11,037 nucleotides of DNA from assembly GCA_016874895.1 (NCBI GenBank), contig VGSX01000101.1, positions 1 to 11,037 of the forward strand, written 5' to 3'. The notes under the pieces are model-generated. The model had not been told where the DNA came from, searched no databases, and was given only the letters and a program-made list of their open reading frames with translations. Shown one piece after another: positions 1 to 6,161 of this stretch (position 1 is the stretch's first letter; each line of letters opens with the position of its first letter). The position numbers were made by a program, and so were the translations under genes. This DNA is from Deltaproteobacteria bacterium. GTDB taxonomy: Bacteria; Desulfobacterota; Desulfobaccia; Desulfobaccales; Desulfobaccaceae.

Positions 1-450
1 GTCAAAAAGGGGGGCAGCGGTTGCATCTGCCCGGAGAGCGTGCTTTTGCGCACCCTGGTGACGCACCTGGTGCTGTTCCGGGACGAGGTAGTGGTGATGG
101 ACATGGAGGCGGGCATCGAGCACCTGGGGCGGGCCACGGCCAAGAGCGTGGACAAGCTCATCGTGGTGGTGGAGCCGGGCCGCCGGAGCATCGAGACCGC
201 CCAGCACGTCAAAAATCTGGCCCAGGATATCGGAGTGACCCGCATCGTGCTGGTGGGCAATAAAGTCCGGGGCCCGCAGGACCGGGACTATTTGCTCAAA
301 AGCCTGCCGGACTTTACCTTCCTGGGTTTCTTGCCTTTTGATGAAAAGGTTATCGAATCAGATCTGAAGGGCGCGGCGCCTTATGATTTGAGCCCGGAGT
401 CCATGGCCGCGGCCAAAGAGATCGGGGATAATCTGAGCCAGATGCAGTAA
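1..450 (+). CDS. cooC: CooC-like nickel-insertion ATPase (3' partial)
   Basis: This is the C-terminal 149 residues of a MinD/ParA-type P-loop ATPase of the CooC family, which helps load nickel into the C-cluster of carbon monoxide dehydrogenase in the cytoplasm. The reading frame is open from base 1 and ends at TAA 448-450, so the Walker A half lies outside the window. The fragment begins with a glycine-rich stretch leading into GCICPE (residues 7-12). Its CxC pair matches the nickel/zinc-binding CxC at the CooC dimer interface. DMEAGIEHLGR follows about 20 residues later and is the family's switch II/Walker B-like segment. Internal GTG codons such as that at 40 are not the real start. CooC paralogues are often several per genome; which CODH this one serves is not visible. 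A generic MinD-like ATPase is the alternative, but the CxC plus DMEAGIEH combination argues strongly for CooC. Confidence 0.88.
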   Translation, partial: VKKGGSGCICPESVLLRTLVTHLVLFRDEVVVMDMEAGIEHLGRATAKSVDKLIVVVEPGRRSIETAQHVKNLAQDIGVTRIVLVGNKVRGPQDRDYLLKSLPDFTFLGFLPFDEKVIESDLKGAAPYDLSPESMAAAKEIGDNLSQMQ

Positions 451-495
451 TAGGGTTTTCGGTTTCTGGTTTCCGGTCGTTCATAGGGCCTTGTG

Positions 496-523
496 GTAGG
501 GGCGGTTCGCGAACCGCCCCTAC
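496..523. repeat. REP-like perfect palindrome
   Basis: A perfect 28-base palindrome with arms 496-509 and 510-523, starting GTAGGGGCGGTTCG. It lies 45 bases after the cooC stop. It shares its GGGGCGG...CCGCCCC stem with two diverged palindromes at 726-752 and 3180-3202. This fits a dispersed REP-type family in intergenic DNA. It might also act as a transcription barrier for cooC, but no U tract follows. Confidence 0.75.
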
Positions 524-587
524 GGGCTTCAGTCCCTTCTCCCTCTGGGTTGAGCATTACCCACAAGTTCCAGGGCGATGGCTTGGG

Positions 588-707
588 ATGGGGATAACTA
601 TATGGACCCCATCACTGTATTATTTCGGTCCCGGCTCGTACTGGCTGAATTCCGACCGGAGGCAGTACGCCTATCCCTGGGGCGTCTATGAAGCCGACGC
701 GGAATAA
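588..707 (+). CDS. Possible 39-residue ORF or gene remnant
   Basis: A short frame opens at ATG 588 and stops at TAA 705-707. It has an aromatic-rich, protein-like composition (SLYYFGPGSYW, then QYAYPWGVYEADAE at the end), unlike random GC-rich frames nearby. There is no convincing Shine-Dalgarno sequence and I recognise no family. It could be the surviving 3' end of a larger decayed gene, since the tail looks like a natural C-terminus, or it could be chance. Confidence 0.2.
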   Translation: MGITIWTPSLYYFGPGSYWLNSDRRQYAYPWGVYEADAE

Positions 708-725
708 ATCCTGAATCCTAACTAC

Positions 726-752
726 TTGGGGCGGGTCCCAGGCCCGCCCCAA
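726..752. repeat. REP-like hairpin
   Basis: Arms TTGGGGCGGG (726-735) and CCCGCCCCAA (743-752) pair perfectly over 10 bp. The intervening TCCCAGG can add up to two more pairs. The stem core matches the palindromes at 496-523 and 3180-3202, while the loop differs. Confidence 0.65.
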
Positions 753-876
753 AGGGTCACATGCATAACAATGATTACCTAGGGAAGGAAGCGAACCATC
801 CTGAGGGAGGCTTTTTCCTTGTATCAGACCTAAAACCGCAACGGCCTCAGGAGGGTGGTGGCGCCATCGGCCCGGC

Positions 877-1101
877 TTAATGGCAGGTGCTGCAGCTGGT
901 TGCTGCGCAGCCGGTGCAGGAAGCCCCGCCCCCGGCCGAGGAGGCGGTTAATTTGGTCCCCACCTTGGCGTTGCAGGCGCTCATGAGTTTTCCGCAATTA
1001 TGTTTTTTGCATTCCGGGCACTCAACCTCCGGATCGCTGCCGAATACCAGTTTTTCAAAGTCATTGCCGCAGTCGTGGCAGTGAAATTCAAAGATGGGCA
1101 T
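877..1101 (-). CDS. FmdB-family zinc ribbon protein
   Basis: A 74-residue protein beginning MPIFEFHCHDCG, the usual opening of the FmdB/putative regulatory zinc ribbon family. Two CxxC knuckles (C8/C11 and C28/C31) should bind one zinc ion. C36 follows, and the tail is Gly/Ala-rich and ends in a second Cys cluster (CTGCAATSCSTCH). Family members are small cytoplasmic proteins of poorly defined role, named after one linked to formamidase in Methylophilus. The start at 1101 is chosen over the longer frame to 1152 because AAGGAGAG lies just upstream and the extra residues would overlap the neighbouring stop. It is the last gene of the run that starts with gmhA, 47 bases after the cyclophilin-like gene. 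The function is not known. Confidence 0.85.
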   Translation of the reverse strand: MPIFEFHCHDCGNDFEKLVFGSDPEVECPECKKHNCGKLMSACNAKVGTKLTASSAGGGASCTGCAATSCSTCH

Positions 1102-1148
1102 GGGGTGGAACTCTCCTTGACAACATAAAAGATAGGCGGCGGCAAAGA

Positions 1149-1523
1149 TCACGAGGCCGCCGGCTCAATTCTAATAGTAATACCGTCGGCCACTTCTTTC
1201 AAGAGTTCAATATCGCCGGATAATCTGCCCACCACATTTACCGCGCTGGCCGGGCGGATCTCCCCCGGCCGGCTGATGGGGGTGGGGCCGAAAAACAGGC
1301 AGAGGGCGGAGCCTTTGGGCCAGTAGCCGATGTCGCCGTAGGCCACCACTTCCTGGGCCGTGGCGTCCAGTCCGGCCTTCACCGGGATGGTGAAATAGAT
1401 TTCCTCTCCCCAGGTGCTCACCGTGGCCTCCAAGGGGAGCACCCGGCTGATGGCCTGGGCCGTGGGAGAATCGTTCAGTACGCCCTCCACCTGTACGATG
1501 TCTGTGATAAATTGAATTTTCAT
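1149..1523 (-). CDS. Cyclophilin-like fold protein (TM1367/DUF369 type)
   Basis: A 124-residue protein whose pattern fits the small cyclophilin-like family known from Thermotoga TM1367 (PF04126). It has an N-terminal strand MKIQFITD, EIYFTIPV in the middle, then GDIGYWPKGSALCLFFGPTP and a late SAVNVVGRL strand. Members share the cyclophilin beta-barrel but are not shown to be prolyl isomerases, and the physiological role is unknown. There is no signal peptide, so it is cytoplasmic. The start ATG is at 1523-1521, nine bases after the TGA of the upstream gene, with GAGAGG as a possible ribosome site. It is in the same frame as the upstream gene and separated from it by that single TGA. I take this as two genes, because each half is complete without the other. 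Confidence 0.7.
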   Translation of the reverse strand: MKIQFITDIVQVEGVLNDSPTAQAISRVLPLEATVSTWGEEIYFTIPVKAGLDATAQEVVAYGDIGYWPKGSALCLFFGPTPISRPGEIRPASAVNVVGRLSGDIELLKEVADGITIRIEPAAS

Positions 1524-1532
1524 AATCGCCTC

Positions 1533-2495
1533 TCACTCGCCGGCGTGCCCCTCTTCCACGACCATGGCCGCCAGCAGGGGAAAGAGAATTTCGTGATGGC
1601 CGGTCAGGGCGAATCCTTGTCCCGACTCCTGGGTGGGGCGGCGCACTACGTTGGTCAAGGGGCGGTAGTGTTGGATAAAGTCCAGATTTACGGTGGTCAG
1701 GGGCGCCACCGGGTTTCCCAGATTCCGGGCCAGGGACAGGGCCTTGAGGAAAACCTCGGGGAGGAGCACCGCGGAACCGAGATTGAGATAAATCCCTCCG
1801 GACAGACGGCTCACCAGGGCGGCGAAGAGGCGGAAATCCTGGTGGCTGGTCCGGCCCACCGCGGCCGGGTCCACGGACGGATGCATATGGATAATGTCGG
1901 TTCCCAGGGCCACATGCACCGTAGCCGGAATTTCCAGGGCCGCGGCCTGGGCCAGGACGCTGAGGTCGTTGTGCGGAAAATTCTCTCCTAGGAGGCGTCG
2001 GCCCACGGCCTCTCCCAAACCCAGATTATGTTCCGCACCCCAGGCCGTAGCCCGGTTCAAGAAAACCGCGGTTTCCTCGGCCATGCCGAATTGACCTGCC
2101 CCCAGCACGGTCTCCACCTCTTCCGAGGTCCGTCCCACCATGGCTATTTCAGCGTCATGGATGATGCCGGCCCCGTTGAGAGCCACGCCACTGAGCCAGC
2201 CCTGGCGCATGAGGTCGATGATGATGGGGCTTAGTCCCACTTTCAGGGCATGAGCGCCAAACCCCAAAAGCATCAGCTTATCCTGGCGGCGGGCCGTAAC
2301 CCAGGCTGAGACGATCTGTTTGAGCTGCGTTGCGGCCAGAATATTGGGCAGCCTGTCCAGATATTCCCTGAAAGAGCCACCCGGTTGCCAGGGTTGGCCG
2401 AAATCCTGCCGGTTGACTTTGCTGTGGCGGTCGTGAAGACTGTAGGTGGCCACCCCGGTTAACGGCAAGGGTTTTATTCTGGGACGGGTGCTCAT
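1533..2495 (-). CDS. Deoxyhypusine synthase-like protein
   Basis: A 320-residue cytoplasmic protein with no membrane segment. It resembles the deoxyhypusine-synthase/NAD-binding fold: GFGAHALKVGLSP (residues 78-90), ALNGAGIIHDAEIA (105-118) and VHVALGTDIIHMHP (193-206) are the likely nucleotide- or substrate-binding segments. True deoxyhypusine synthase modifies eukaryotic and archaeal eIF5A with spermidine. Bacteria lack that substrate, and bacterial relatives act on other molecules or are uncharacterised. I cannot see the catalytic-lysine motif of the eukaryotic enzyme. The ATG at 2495 overlaps the stop of gmhA as ATGA, so the two are probably translationally coupled and functionally linked. 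A role near heptose or nucleotide-sugar metabolism is only an inference from this coupling. A longer start at 2543 would overlap gmhA by 52 bases and is less likely. Confidence 0.5.
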   Translation of the reverse strand: MSTRPRIKPLPLTGVATYSLHDRHSKVNRQDFGQPWQPGGSFREYLDRLPNILAATQLKQIVSAWVTARRQDKLMLLGFGAHALKVGLSPIIIDLMRQGWLSGVALNGAGIIHDAEIAMVGRTSEEVETVLGAGQFGMAEETAVFLNRATAWGAEHNLGLGEAVGRRLLGENFPHNDLSVLAQAAALEIPATVHVALGTDIIHMHPSVDPAAVGRTSHQDFRLFAALVSRLSGGIYLNLGSAVLLPEVFLKALSLARNLGNPVAPLTTVNLDFIQHYRPLTNVVRRPTQESGQGFALTGHHEILFPLLAAMVVEEGHAGE

Positions 2496-3085
2496 GATTT
2501 GCTGAAACGGTCGGGAAATAAGAGAAAGTCCACCAGATCGCACAGGACGTGGCCGATGGTGAGCTGCACCTCCTGGATACGGGGCGTTTCCTGGGAGGGG
2601 ACGATGAGGGCGATATCCGCCAGGGTGGCCATGCTGCCGCCGTCCCGGCCGGCCACGGCCAGGGTTTTCAGGCCTTGGAGCCGGGCCGCGGAAAGGGCTT
2701 TATTGACATTGGGAGAGTTGCCGCTGGTGCTGATCCCCCAGGCCACGTCGCCAGCCCGCCCCAGGGCCTGGATCTGTTTGACGAAGATATCCTGAAAATC
2801 GTAGTCGTTTCCCACTGCCGTGAGAATGGAAGTGTCGGTGGTCAAGGCGATGGCGGCCAAAGGAGGGCGCTCCACCTGAAAGCGGTTGACGAACTCCGCG
2901 GCCAGATGTTGGGCGTCCGCGGCGCTGCCGCCGTTGCCGAAGAGGAGCAGCTTTTTATCCTCTTTAAGGGCCGCGGCCAACATCCGGGCCGCAGCCGTTA
3001 CCTGGCCCGTCTGGTGCTCCATGAACGCCGCCATAACTGCCATGGACTGGGCAAAGGCTTCTCTGGCCCGCTGTTCTAACATCAT
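2492..3085 (-). CDS. gmhA: Phosphoheptose isomerase (SIS domain)
   Basis: A 197-residue SIS-domain protein of the GmhA family, which converts sedoheptulose 7-phosphate to glycero-manno-heptose 7-phosphate, the first step of ADP-heptose synthesis for lipopolysaccharide. GNGGSAADAQHLAAEF (50-65) carries H60 and E64, and RIQEVQLTIGH (169-179) carries Q171 and H179. These line up with the metal-binding and catalytic residues of E. coli GmhA. STSGNSPNV (119-127) is the phosphate loop. Keeping the metal ligands favours GmhA over the DnaA-binding relative DiaA. The start at 3085 is chosen because CAGGA sits seven bases upstream. The longer frame to 3241 runs through a REP-like palindrome and would add junk residues. 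It heads the minus-strand run down to 877. Confidence 0.85.
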   Translation of the reverse strand: MMLEQRAREAFAQSMAVMAAFMEHQTGQVTAAARMLAAALKEDKKLLLFGNGGSAADAQHLAAEFVNRFQVERPPLAAIALTTDTSILTAVGNDYDFQDIFVKQIQALGRAGDVAWGISTSGNSPNVNKALSAARLQGLKTLAVAGRDGGSMATLADIALIVPSQETPRIQEVQLTIGHVLCDLVDFLLFPDRFSKS

Positions 3086-3179
3086 AGGATTGTCCTGCCC
3101 CCACAATAATGGGTTAATGTATCGCGAATGCCCCTCCTGGTCAAGGGGGGAATTGCCCGTCAGACGGTCAGCAACTATA

Positions 3180-3202
3180 GGAGCGGGTCTCAGACCCGCC
3201 CC
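3180..3202. repeat. REP-like palindrome
   Basis: Arms GCGGGTCT (3183-3190) and AGACCCGC (3192-3199) pair perfectly. Past one mismatch, GG (3180-3181) pairs with CC (3201-3202). The GCGGGTC...GACCCGC core is related to the palindromes at 496-523 and 726-752. In translation it gives the AGLRPAP peptide that spuriously extends gmhA. Confidence 0.65.
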
Positions 3203-3363
3203 CACGAGCTCGCCCTGCTTGTAAGGGAAAAGCTTGGACACGAAGGGAGATTTTTGTTAAAACCTGCCTGCTGCAGGATGACTGCCAGATTTTTTCTGTT
3301 TTTAATGGTGATAAGATAATATCAAAGGGATGTACTTTCCGATTTAAAAAATTTATGGTAGTC

Positions 3364-3392
3364 TTGACATGCAAACCCGGCGCAATTACCCT
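3364..3392 (+). promoter_or_regulatory. Possible sigma-70 promoter for the radical SAM-hemB operon
   Basis: A perfect TTGACA -35 box lies at 3364-3369, about 65 bases before the radical SAM start. At 17 bp spacing the -10 region reads TACCCT (3387-3392), only three of six consensus bases. The -35 is therefore good and the -10 weak, possibly needing an activator, or the match is chance. Confidence 0.3.
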
Positions 3393-3433
3393 TCCTGGCC
3401 ATAAAATCATTCATTCAAGGTAATGAAAACATA

Positions 3434-4741
3434 ATGCGAGTTCTGCTGATTCAACCTTCCCGTTATCGTAACGGCCGTCTCGATAAACGGCGGCGGCGCT
3501 GGCTCCTGGGCATCACCCTGCCGTACCTGGCCGCCCTGGTGCCGTCCGATATTGACGTGCAGATCAAAGACGATCTCCTGGAAGATATTACTTTTCGGGA
3601 AAAGGCCGATCTGGTGGCCCTGACTTTCATGTCCCACCAGTCCAACCGGGCCTATGAAATCGCCGCCGGCTACCGCCGCCAGGGGATACCCGTCGTCATG
3701 GGGGGCTTCCACGCCACTCTGGCCCCGGAGGAATGCCAGGAACACGCTGATTCCCTGGTATTGGGAGAGGCGGAAGAGGTCTGGCCGCAACTGCTCCGGG
3801 ACTTTCAGGCCGGAAGGCTGCAACCCAGATACCAGGCCGAAAAATTATCCGATCTGAAGAATCTGCCGGTCCCCCGCTATGACCTGCTGGACCTGAAAAA
3901 ATATAAATTGCTGAACATCCCCTCCCAGACCACCCGGGGCTGCCCTTTTAACTGCAATTTCTGCGAGGTCACCCAGGTCTACGGCGGCAGGTTCCGGCAC
4001 CGCCCGGTGGACCAGGTCATTGATGAAATCAAGGAAATCCGCCGGCTCACTGGAAGTGAGTTCATTTATTTCGTGGATGACAATTTTGTCGCCAATCGCC
4101 GCCATGCCATGGAGATTATGGAAAAACTCATCCCCCTCAAGCTCATCTACGGCTGCCTGACCACGGCCAGCATCGGGGATGATCCGGAACTGCTGGATAT
4201 GATGGCCCGCAGTGGTTGCCTGCACGTGAACATCGGCATGGAGACCATCAGTCCCGAGAGCTTGAAGGCCATTAACAAAAAGCAGAACAAAATCAATGAC
4301 TACGAGCGGCAGTTTAAATCCCTGCGCAACCGGGGCATCGGTTTCTCGGTAAATGTCATGTTCGGCCTGGACGGCGACCATCTGGATATCTTCGATAACA
4401 CTGTGGATTTTCTCATCCGGGCCAAGGCCCCGGTGGCCTTCATGTTCATCATGGCTCCCCGCCCCTCCACCAAGGCCCGGGAGGAGCTCCTTCGGGAAGG
4501 CCGCATCTTCGACCATGACTGGAGCAATTATTGCGGTTTTAAGGCCGTCTATCAACCGCGCCACATGACGCCCCAGCAACTGGAGGAGGGCTACTGGCGG
4601 GCTAATCGGAAGTTTTATTCTTTCCAGTCGATCCTCCAGCGGCAGACCCCGCATATGTATTCCCTGCACATGCTGCCCTTCAATCTTTATTTTGCCTGGT
4701 GCGTCCGGCGTCGCCTGCAGCCCCAGGATTATTATTTTTAG
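3434..4741 (+). CDS. B12-binding-type radical SAM protein
   Basis: A 435-residue enzyme with an N-terminal cobalamin-binding-like Rossmann domain (about 1-125; VVMGGFHATLAPEE at 88-100, LGEAEEVWP at 110-118). A radical SAM barrel follows, with the cluster ligands C170, C174 and C177 in RGCPFNCNFC. FVDDNF and NIGMETISPE are further radical SAM landmarks, and a C-terminal helical segment resembles that of HpnP/BchE-type proteins. The DxHxxG cobalamin-ligand motif is not evident, as in many base-off 'class B' members. Such enzymes methylate or rearrange unactivated carbons, and lipids, hopanoids and tetrapyrroles are known substrates in the wider group. The substrate cannot be read from the sequence. 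The stop TAG (4739-4741) overlaps the ribosome site of hemB, so the two are co-translated and a tetrapyrrole link is plausible. Start ATG at 3434 has only a weak, distant AAGG. Confidence 0.85.
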   Translation: MRVLLIQPSRYRNGRLDKRRRRWLLGITLPYLAALVPSDIDVQIKDDLLEDITFREKADLVALTFMSHQSNRAYEIAAGYRRQGIPVVMGGFHATLAPEECQEHADSLVLGEAEEVWPQLLRDFQAGRLQPRYQAEKLSDLKNLPVPRYDLLDLKKYKLLNIPSQTTRGCPFNCNFCEVTQVYGGRFRHRPVDQVIDEIKEIRRLTGSEFIYFVDDNFVANRRHAMEIMEKLIPLKLIYGCLTTASIGDDPELLDMMARSGCLHVNIGMETISPESLKAINKKQNKINDYERQFKSLRNRGIGFSVNVMFGLDGDHLDIFDNTVDFLIRAKAPVAFMFIMAPRPSTKAREELLREGRIFDHDWSNYCGFKAVYQPRHMTPQQLEEGYWRANRKFYSFQSILQRQTPHMYSLHMLPFNLYFAWCVRRRLQPQDYYF

Positions 4742-4750
4742 GAGGCCCCC

Positions 4751-5731
4751 ATGGAATTGCCTTATCGCCCCCGCCGCTTGCGCCGCCGGGAAGCCTTGCG
4801 GCGCCTGGTCCGGGAAACCCATATCCGGCCGGATGATCTCATCTATCCCCTTTTTGTGGTCCCCGGAACCAAGATTAAAGACCCCATCGCCGCCATGCCG
4901 GGTATGCATCGCCGGTCCGTGGATCTGGTGGGGGAGGAAGTCAAGGCGGTCCGGGATGCCGGTATCCCGGCGGTGTTACTGTTCGGCCTCCCGGAAAAAA
5001 AAGATGAACTGGGCAGCGAGGCCGGGGTGCGCACCGGGGTGGTGCAACGGGCCATCAAACAGATCAAAAAGGCCGCCCCGGACCTGTTGGTCATCACCGA
5101 TGTCTGCCTCTGCGGCTACACCAGCCATGGTCACTGCGGGGTGGTGCGCCAGGGCGAGGTGGACAATGACGCCACCCTGGAACTCCTGGCCCGGGTGGCC
5201 CTGTCCCACGCCGAGGCCGGGGCTGATATCGTGGCGCCCTCGGACATGATGGACGGCCGGGTCCTGGCCATCCGGGAGGCCCTGGACGAACAGGGGTTTG
5301 AGATGACCGCCATCATGTCTTATGCGGTAAAATACGCCTCGGGGTTTTACGGTCCCTTCCGGGAGGCGGCGGAATCGGCCCCGCAGTTCGGCGACCGGCG
5401 CTCCTACCAGATGGACCCCGCCAATGTCCGGGAGGCCTTCCGGGAAGCCGCCCTGGATGTGGAGGAGGGGGCCGACATCATTATGGTCAAGCCGGCCCTG
5501 CCATACCTGGATGTCATCAGCCAGTTGCGGACAGAGATCGACCAGCCCCTGGCGGCCTACCAGGTGAGCGGTGAATACAGCATGATCAAGGCCGCCGCGG
5601 CCAACGGCTGGCTGGACGAAAAAACCGTCCTGCTGGAATCTCTGGTCAGCATCAAACGGGCCGGGGCAGATATGATCATTACGTATTTCGCCAAAGAGGC
5701 GGCTAGTATAGTGTCTCACAATTATCTTTGA
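4751..5731 (+). CDS. hemB: Delta-aminolevulinic acid dehydratase (porphobilinogen synthase)
   Basis: A 326-residue cytoplasmic enzyme that condenses two 5-aminolevulinate molecules into porphobilinogen, feeding siroheme, heme and cobalamin synthesis. The two Schiff-base lysines are K194 in MSYAVKYASGFYGPF and K247 in DIIMVKPALPYLDV. C119, C121 and C129 in VCLCGYTSHGHCG form the zinc site, so this is a zinc-type enzyme. The full family length is present. AGGAGG (4740-4745) is a strong ribosome site five bases before the ATG and overlaps the upstream stop. The C-terminus is odd: after the conserved YFAKEAA, the last eight residues (SIVSHNYL) and the stop TGA come from the end of an IS630-derived element. 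The insertion has therefore rewritten the tail of the gene. The catalytic core is intact, so it is probably functional. Confidence 0.96.
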   Translation: MELPYRPRRLRRREALRRLVRETHIRPDDLIYPLFVVPGTKIKDPIAAMPGMHRRSVDLVGEEVKAVRDAGIPAVLLFGLPEKKDELGSEAGVRTGVVQRAIKQIKKAAPDLLVITDVCLCGYTSHGHCGVVRQGEVDNDATLELLARVALSHAEAGADIVAPSDMMDGRVLAIREALDEQGFEMTAIMSYAVKYASGFYGPFREAAESAPQFGDRRSYQMDPANVREAFREAALDVEEGADIIMVKPALPYLDVISQLRTEIDQPLAAYQVSGEYSMIKAAAANGWLDEKTVLLESLVSIKRAGADMIITYFAKEAASIVSHNYL

Positions 5732-5859
5732 TAATATTTGGGGCATAAAGCGGTGCCAGGTTATCCAGGATATTATCAGCAGGTTTGGTCCAGACAAAGG
5801 GTGTCGGATTTTTGTTTACGGTTTCTTATGTACTCCTCCATGGCCGAGACCGAAGACAT
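5703..5859 (-). pseudogene. IS630-family transposase C-terminal remnant, frameshifted
   Basis: On the minus strand, MEEYIRNRKQ (in a frame ending at about 5814) is followed, in another frame, by NPTPFVWTKPADNILDNL and a tail ending at TAG 5705-5703. The NPxPFVWTK(P/T)AD signature is the typical C-terminal end of IS630-family DDE transposases. The two halves join if one base is removed from the A5 run (T5809-T5813 on the plus strand), so a one-base insertion is the apparent frameshift. The catalytic domain is absent. It lies inside the inverted-repeat element 5707-5907 and can no longer encode an active enzyme. Confidence 0.75.
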
Positions 5860-5907
5860 ATAAATCATAAGGCGGATTTATTTTTAATTTATCTGTGAGA
5901 CAGTATA
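5707..5907. mobile_element. IS630-derived miniature element with inverted ends
   Basis: TAGTGTCTCACA at 5709-5720 and TGTGAGACAGTA at 5894-5905 are terminal inverted repeats matching at 11 of 12 positions. Each is flanked by TA (5707-5708 and 5906-5907), the target dinucleotide duplicated by IS630/Tc1-type elements. The roughly 197 bp interior keeps only the frameshifted transposase tail, so this is a non-autonomous, MITE-like deletion derivative. Its left end supplies the last codons and stop of hemB. Its right end supplies a stop (5884-5886) to a decayed minus-strand frame. Confidence 0.7.
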
Positions 5908-6150
5908 TCGGCTGTAAAAGCATTGTATGGGGTATTTCCTCCGGGAGCGTCGGGCCGGGTTGGTCTTTTCCCGGTGGCGTTTCAAGAACAGTGCCTCCGC
6001 CTCGGCCAGGGAATCGCACTCCCAGGTCTGGCGGGGCCAAAACCGGCCCTGGGCGCACTGACCTTGCAGACCCGGAAAAGCGGCGGAGCCTGCTCAATCC
6101 ACTGGTGGTAAAAAGCCTGCCGGGGGCTGCTTAGTCTTGGCCTTTGATGA
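5884..6150 (-). pseudogene. Decayed unidentified reading frame, interrupted by the IS630-derived element
   Basis: Two minus-strand frames look protein-coding and join end to end. One contains RQAFYHQWIEQAPPLFRVCK (upstream part, about 6150-6063). The other contains GQCAQGRFWPRQTWEC, then LAEAEALFLKRHREKTNPAR and RKYPIQCFYS. They are offset by one missing base near 6062. The second frame then enters the inverted repeat of the mobile element and stops at TAA 5886-5884. I recognise no family. It lies downstream of the TauE/SafE gene on the same strand but seems separate from it. The frameshift plus insertion suggest a dead gene. Confidence 0.35.
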
Positions 6151-6161
6151 AATATTAGAGA

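Larger units (their letters stand above)
451..876. other. Intergenic region with palindromes, no secure gene
   Basis: This 426-base stretch lies between cooC (+) and the end of the fmdB-like gene (-), so it is convergent and should hold transcription ends for both. It contains two REP-like palindromes (496-523 and 726-752) and one short reading frame (588-707), listed separately. A long-loop inverted repeat, TCCTGAGG at 799-806 against CCTCAGGA at 845-852, could fold downstream of the fmdB-like gene. It lacks a clear U tract, so I do not call it a terminator. Confidence 0.6.
3086..3433. other. Divergent intergenic region between gmhA and the radical SAM gene
   Basis: A 348-base region that must carry promoters for both flanking transcription units. 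It contains a REP-like palindrome (3180-3202), an 11-base dyad CCGTCAGACGG (3157-3167), an AT-rich block (about 3285-3360) and a TTGACA box (3364-3369). I see no gene or RNA in it. Confidence 0.6.

Noticed and set aside
1149..2495. The deoxyhypusine-synthase-like and cyclophilin-like genes are in one frame separated by a single TGA (1535-1533), resembling a third Sec gene.
   Set aside because: Each side is a complete protein of its family. There is an ATG with GAGAGG upstream right after the TGA, and the TGA is not at a conserved Cys position.
3157..3167. CCGTCAGACGG dyad as an operator upstream of gmhA.
   Set aside because: It is short, single-copy and next to the REP-like palindrome, with nothing tying it to a regulator.
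2492..3241. A longer gmhA start at 3241.
   Set aside because: The added residues are translated from a REP-like palindrome (AGLRPAP). The start at 3085 has a ribosome site and matches the family's normal length.
3845..4909. A 354-codon minus-strand frame opposite the radical SAM gene.
   Set aside because: It is antisense to clear CxxxCxxC radical SAM coding sequence, runs into hemB and has no domain of its own.
5816..6097. A 93-codon minus-strand frame after hemB.
   Set aside because: It crosses the IS630-derived end and competes with better protein-like frames on the same strand. Its composition is Pro/Arg/Gly-rich.
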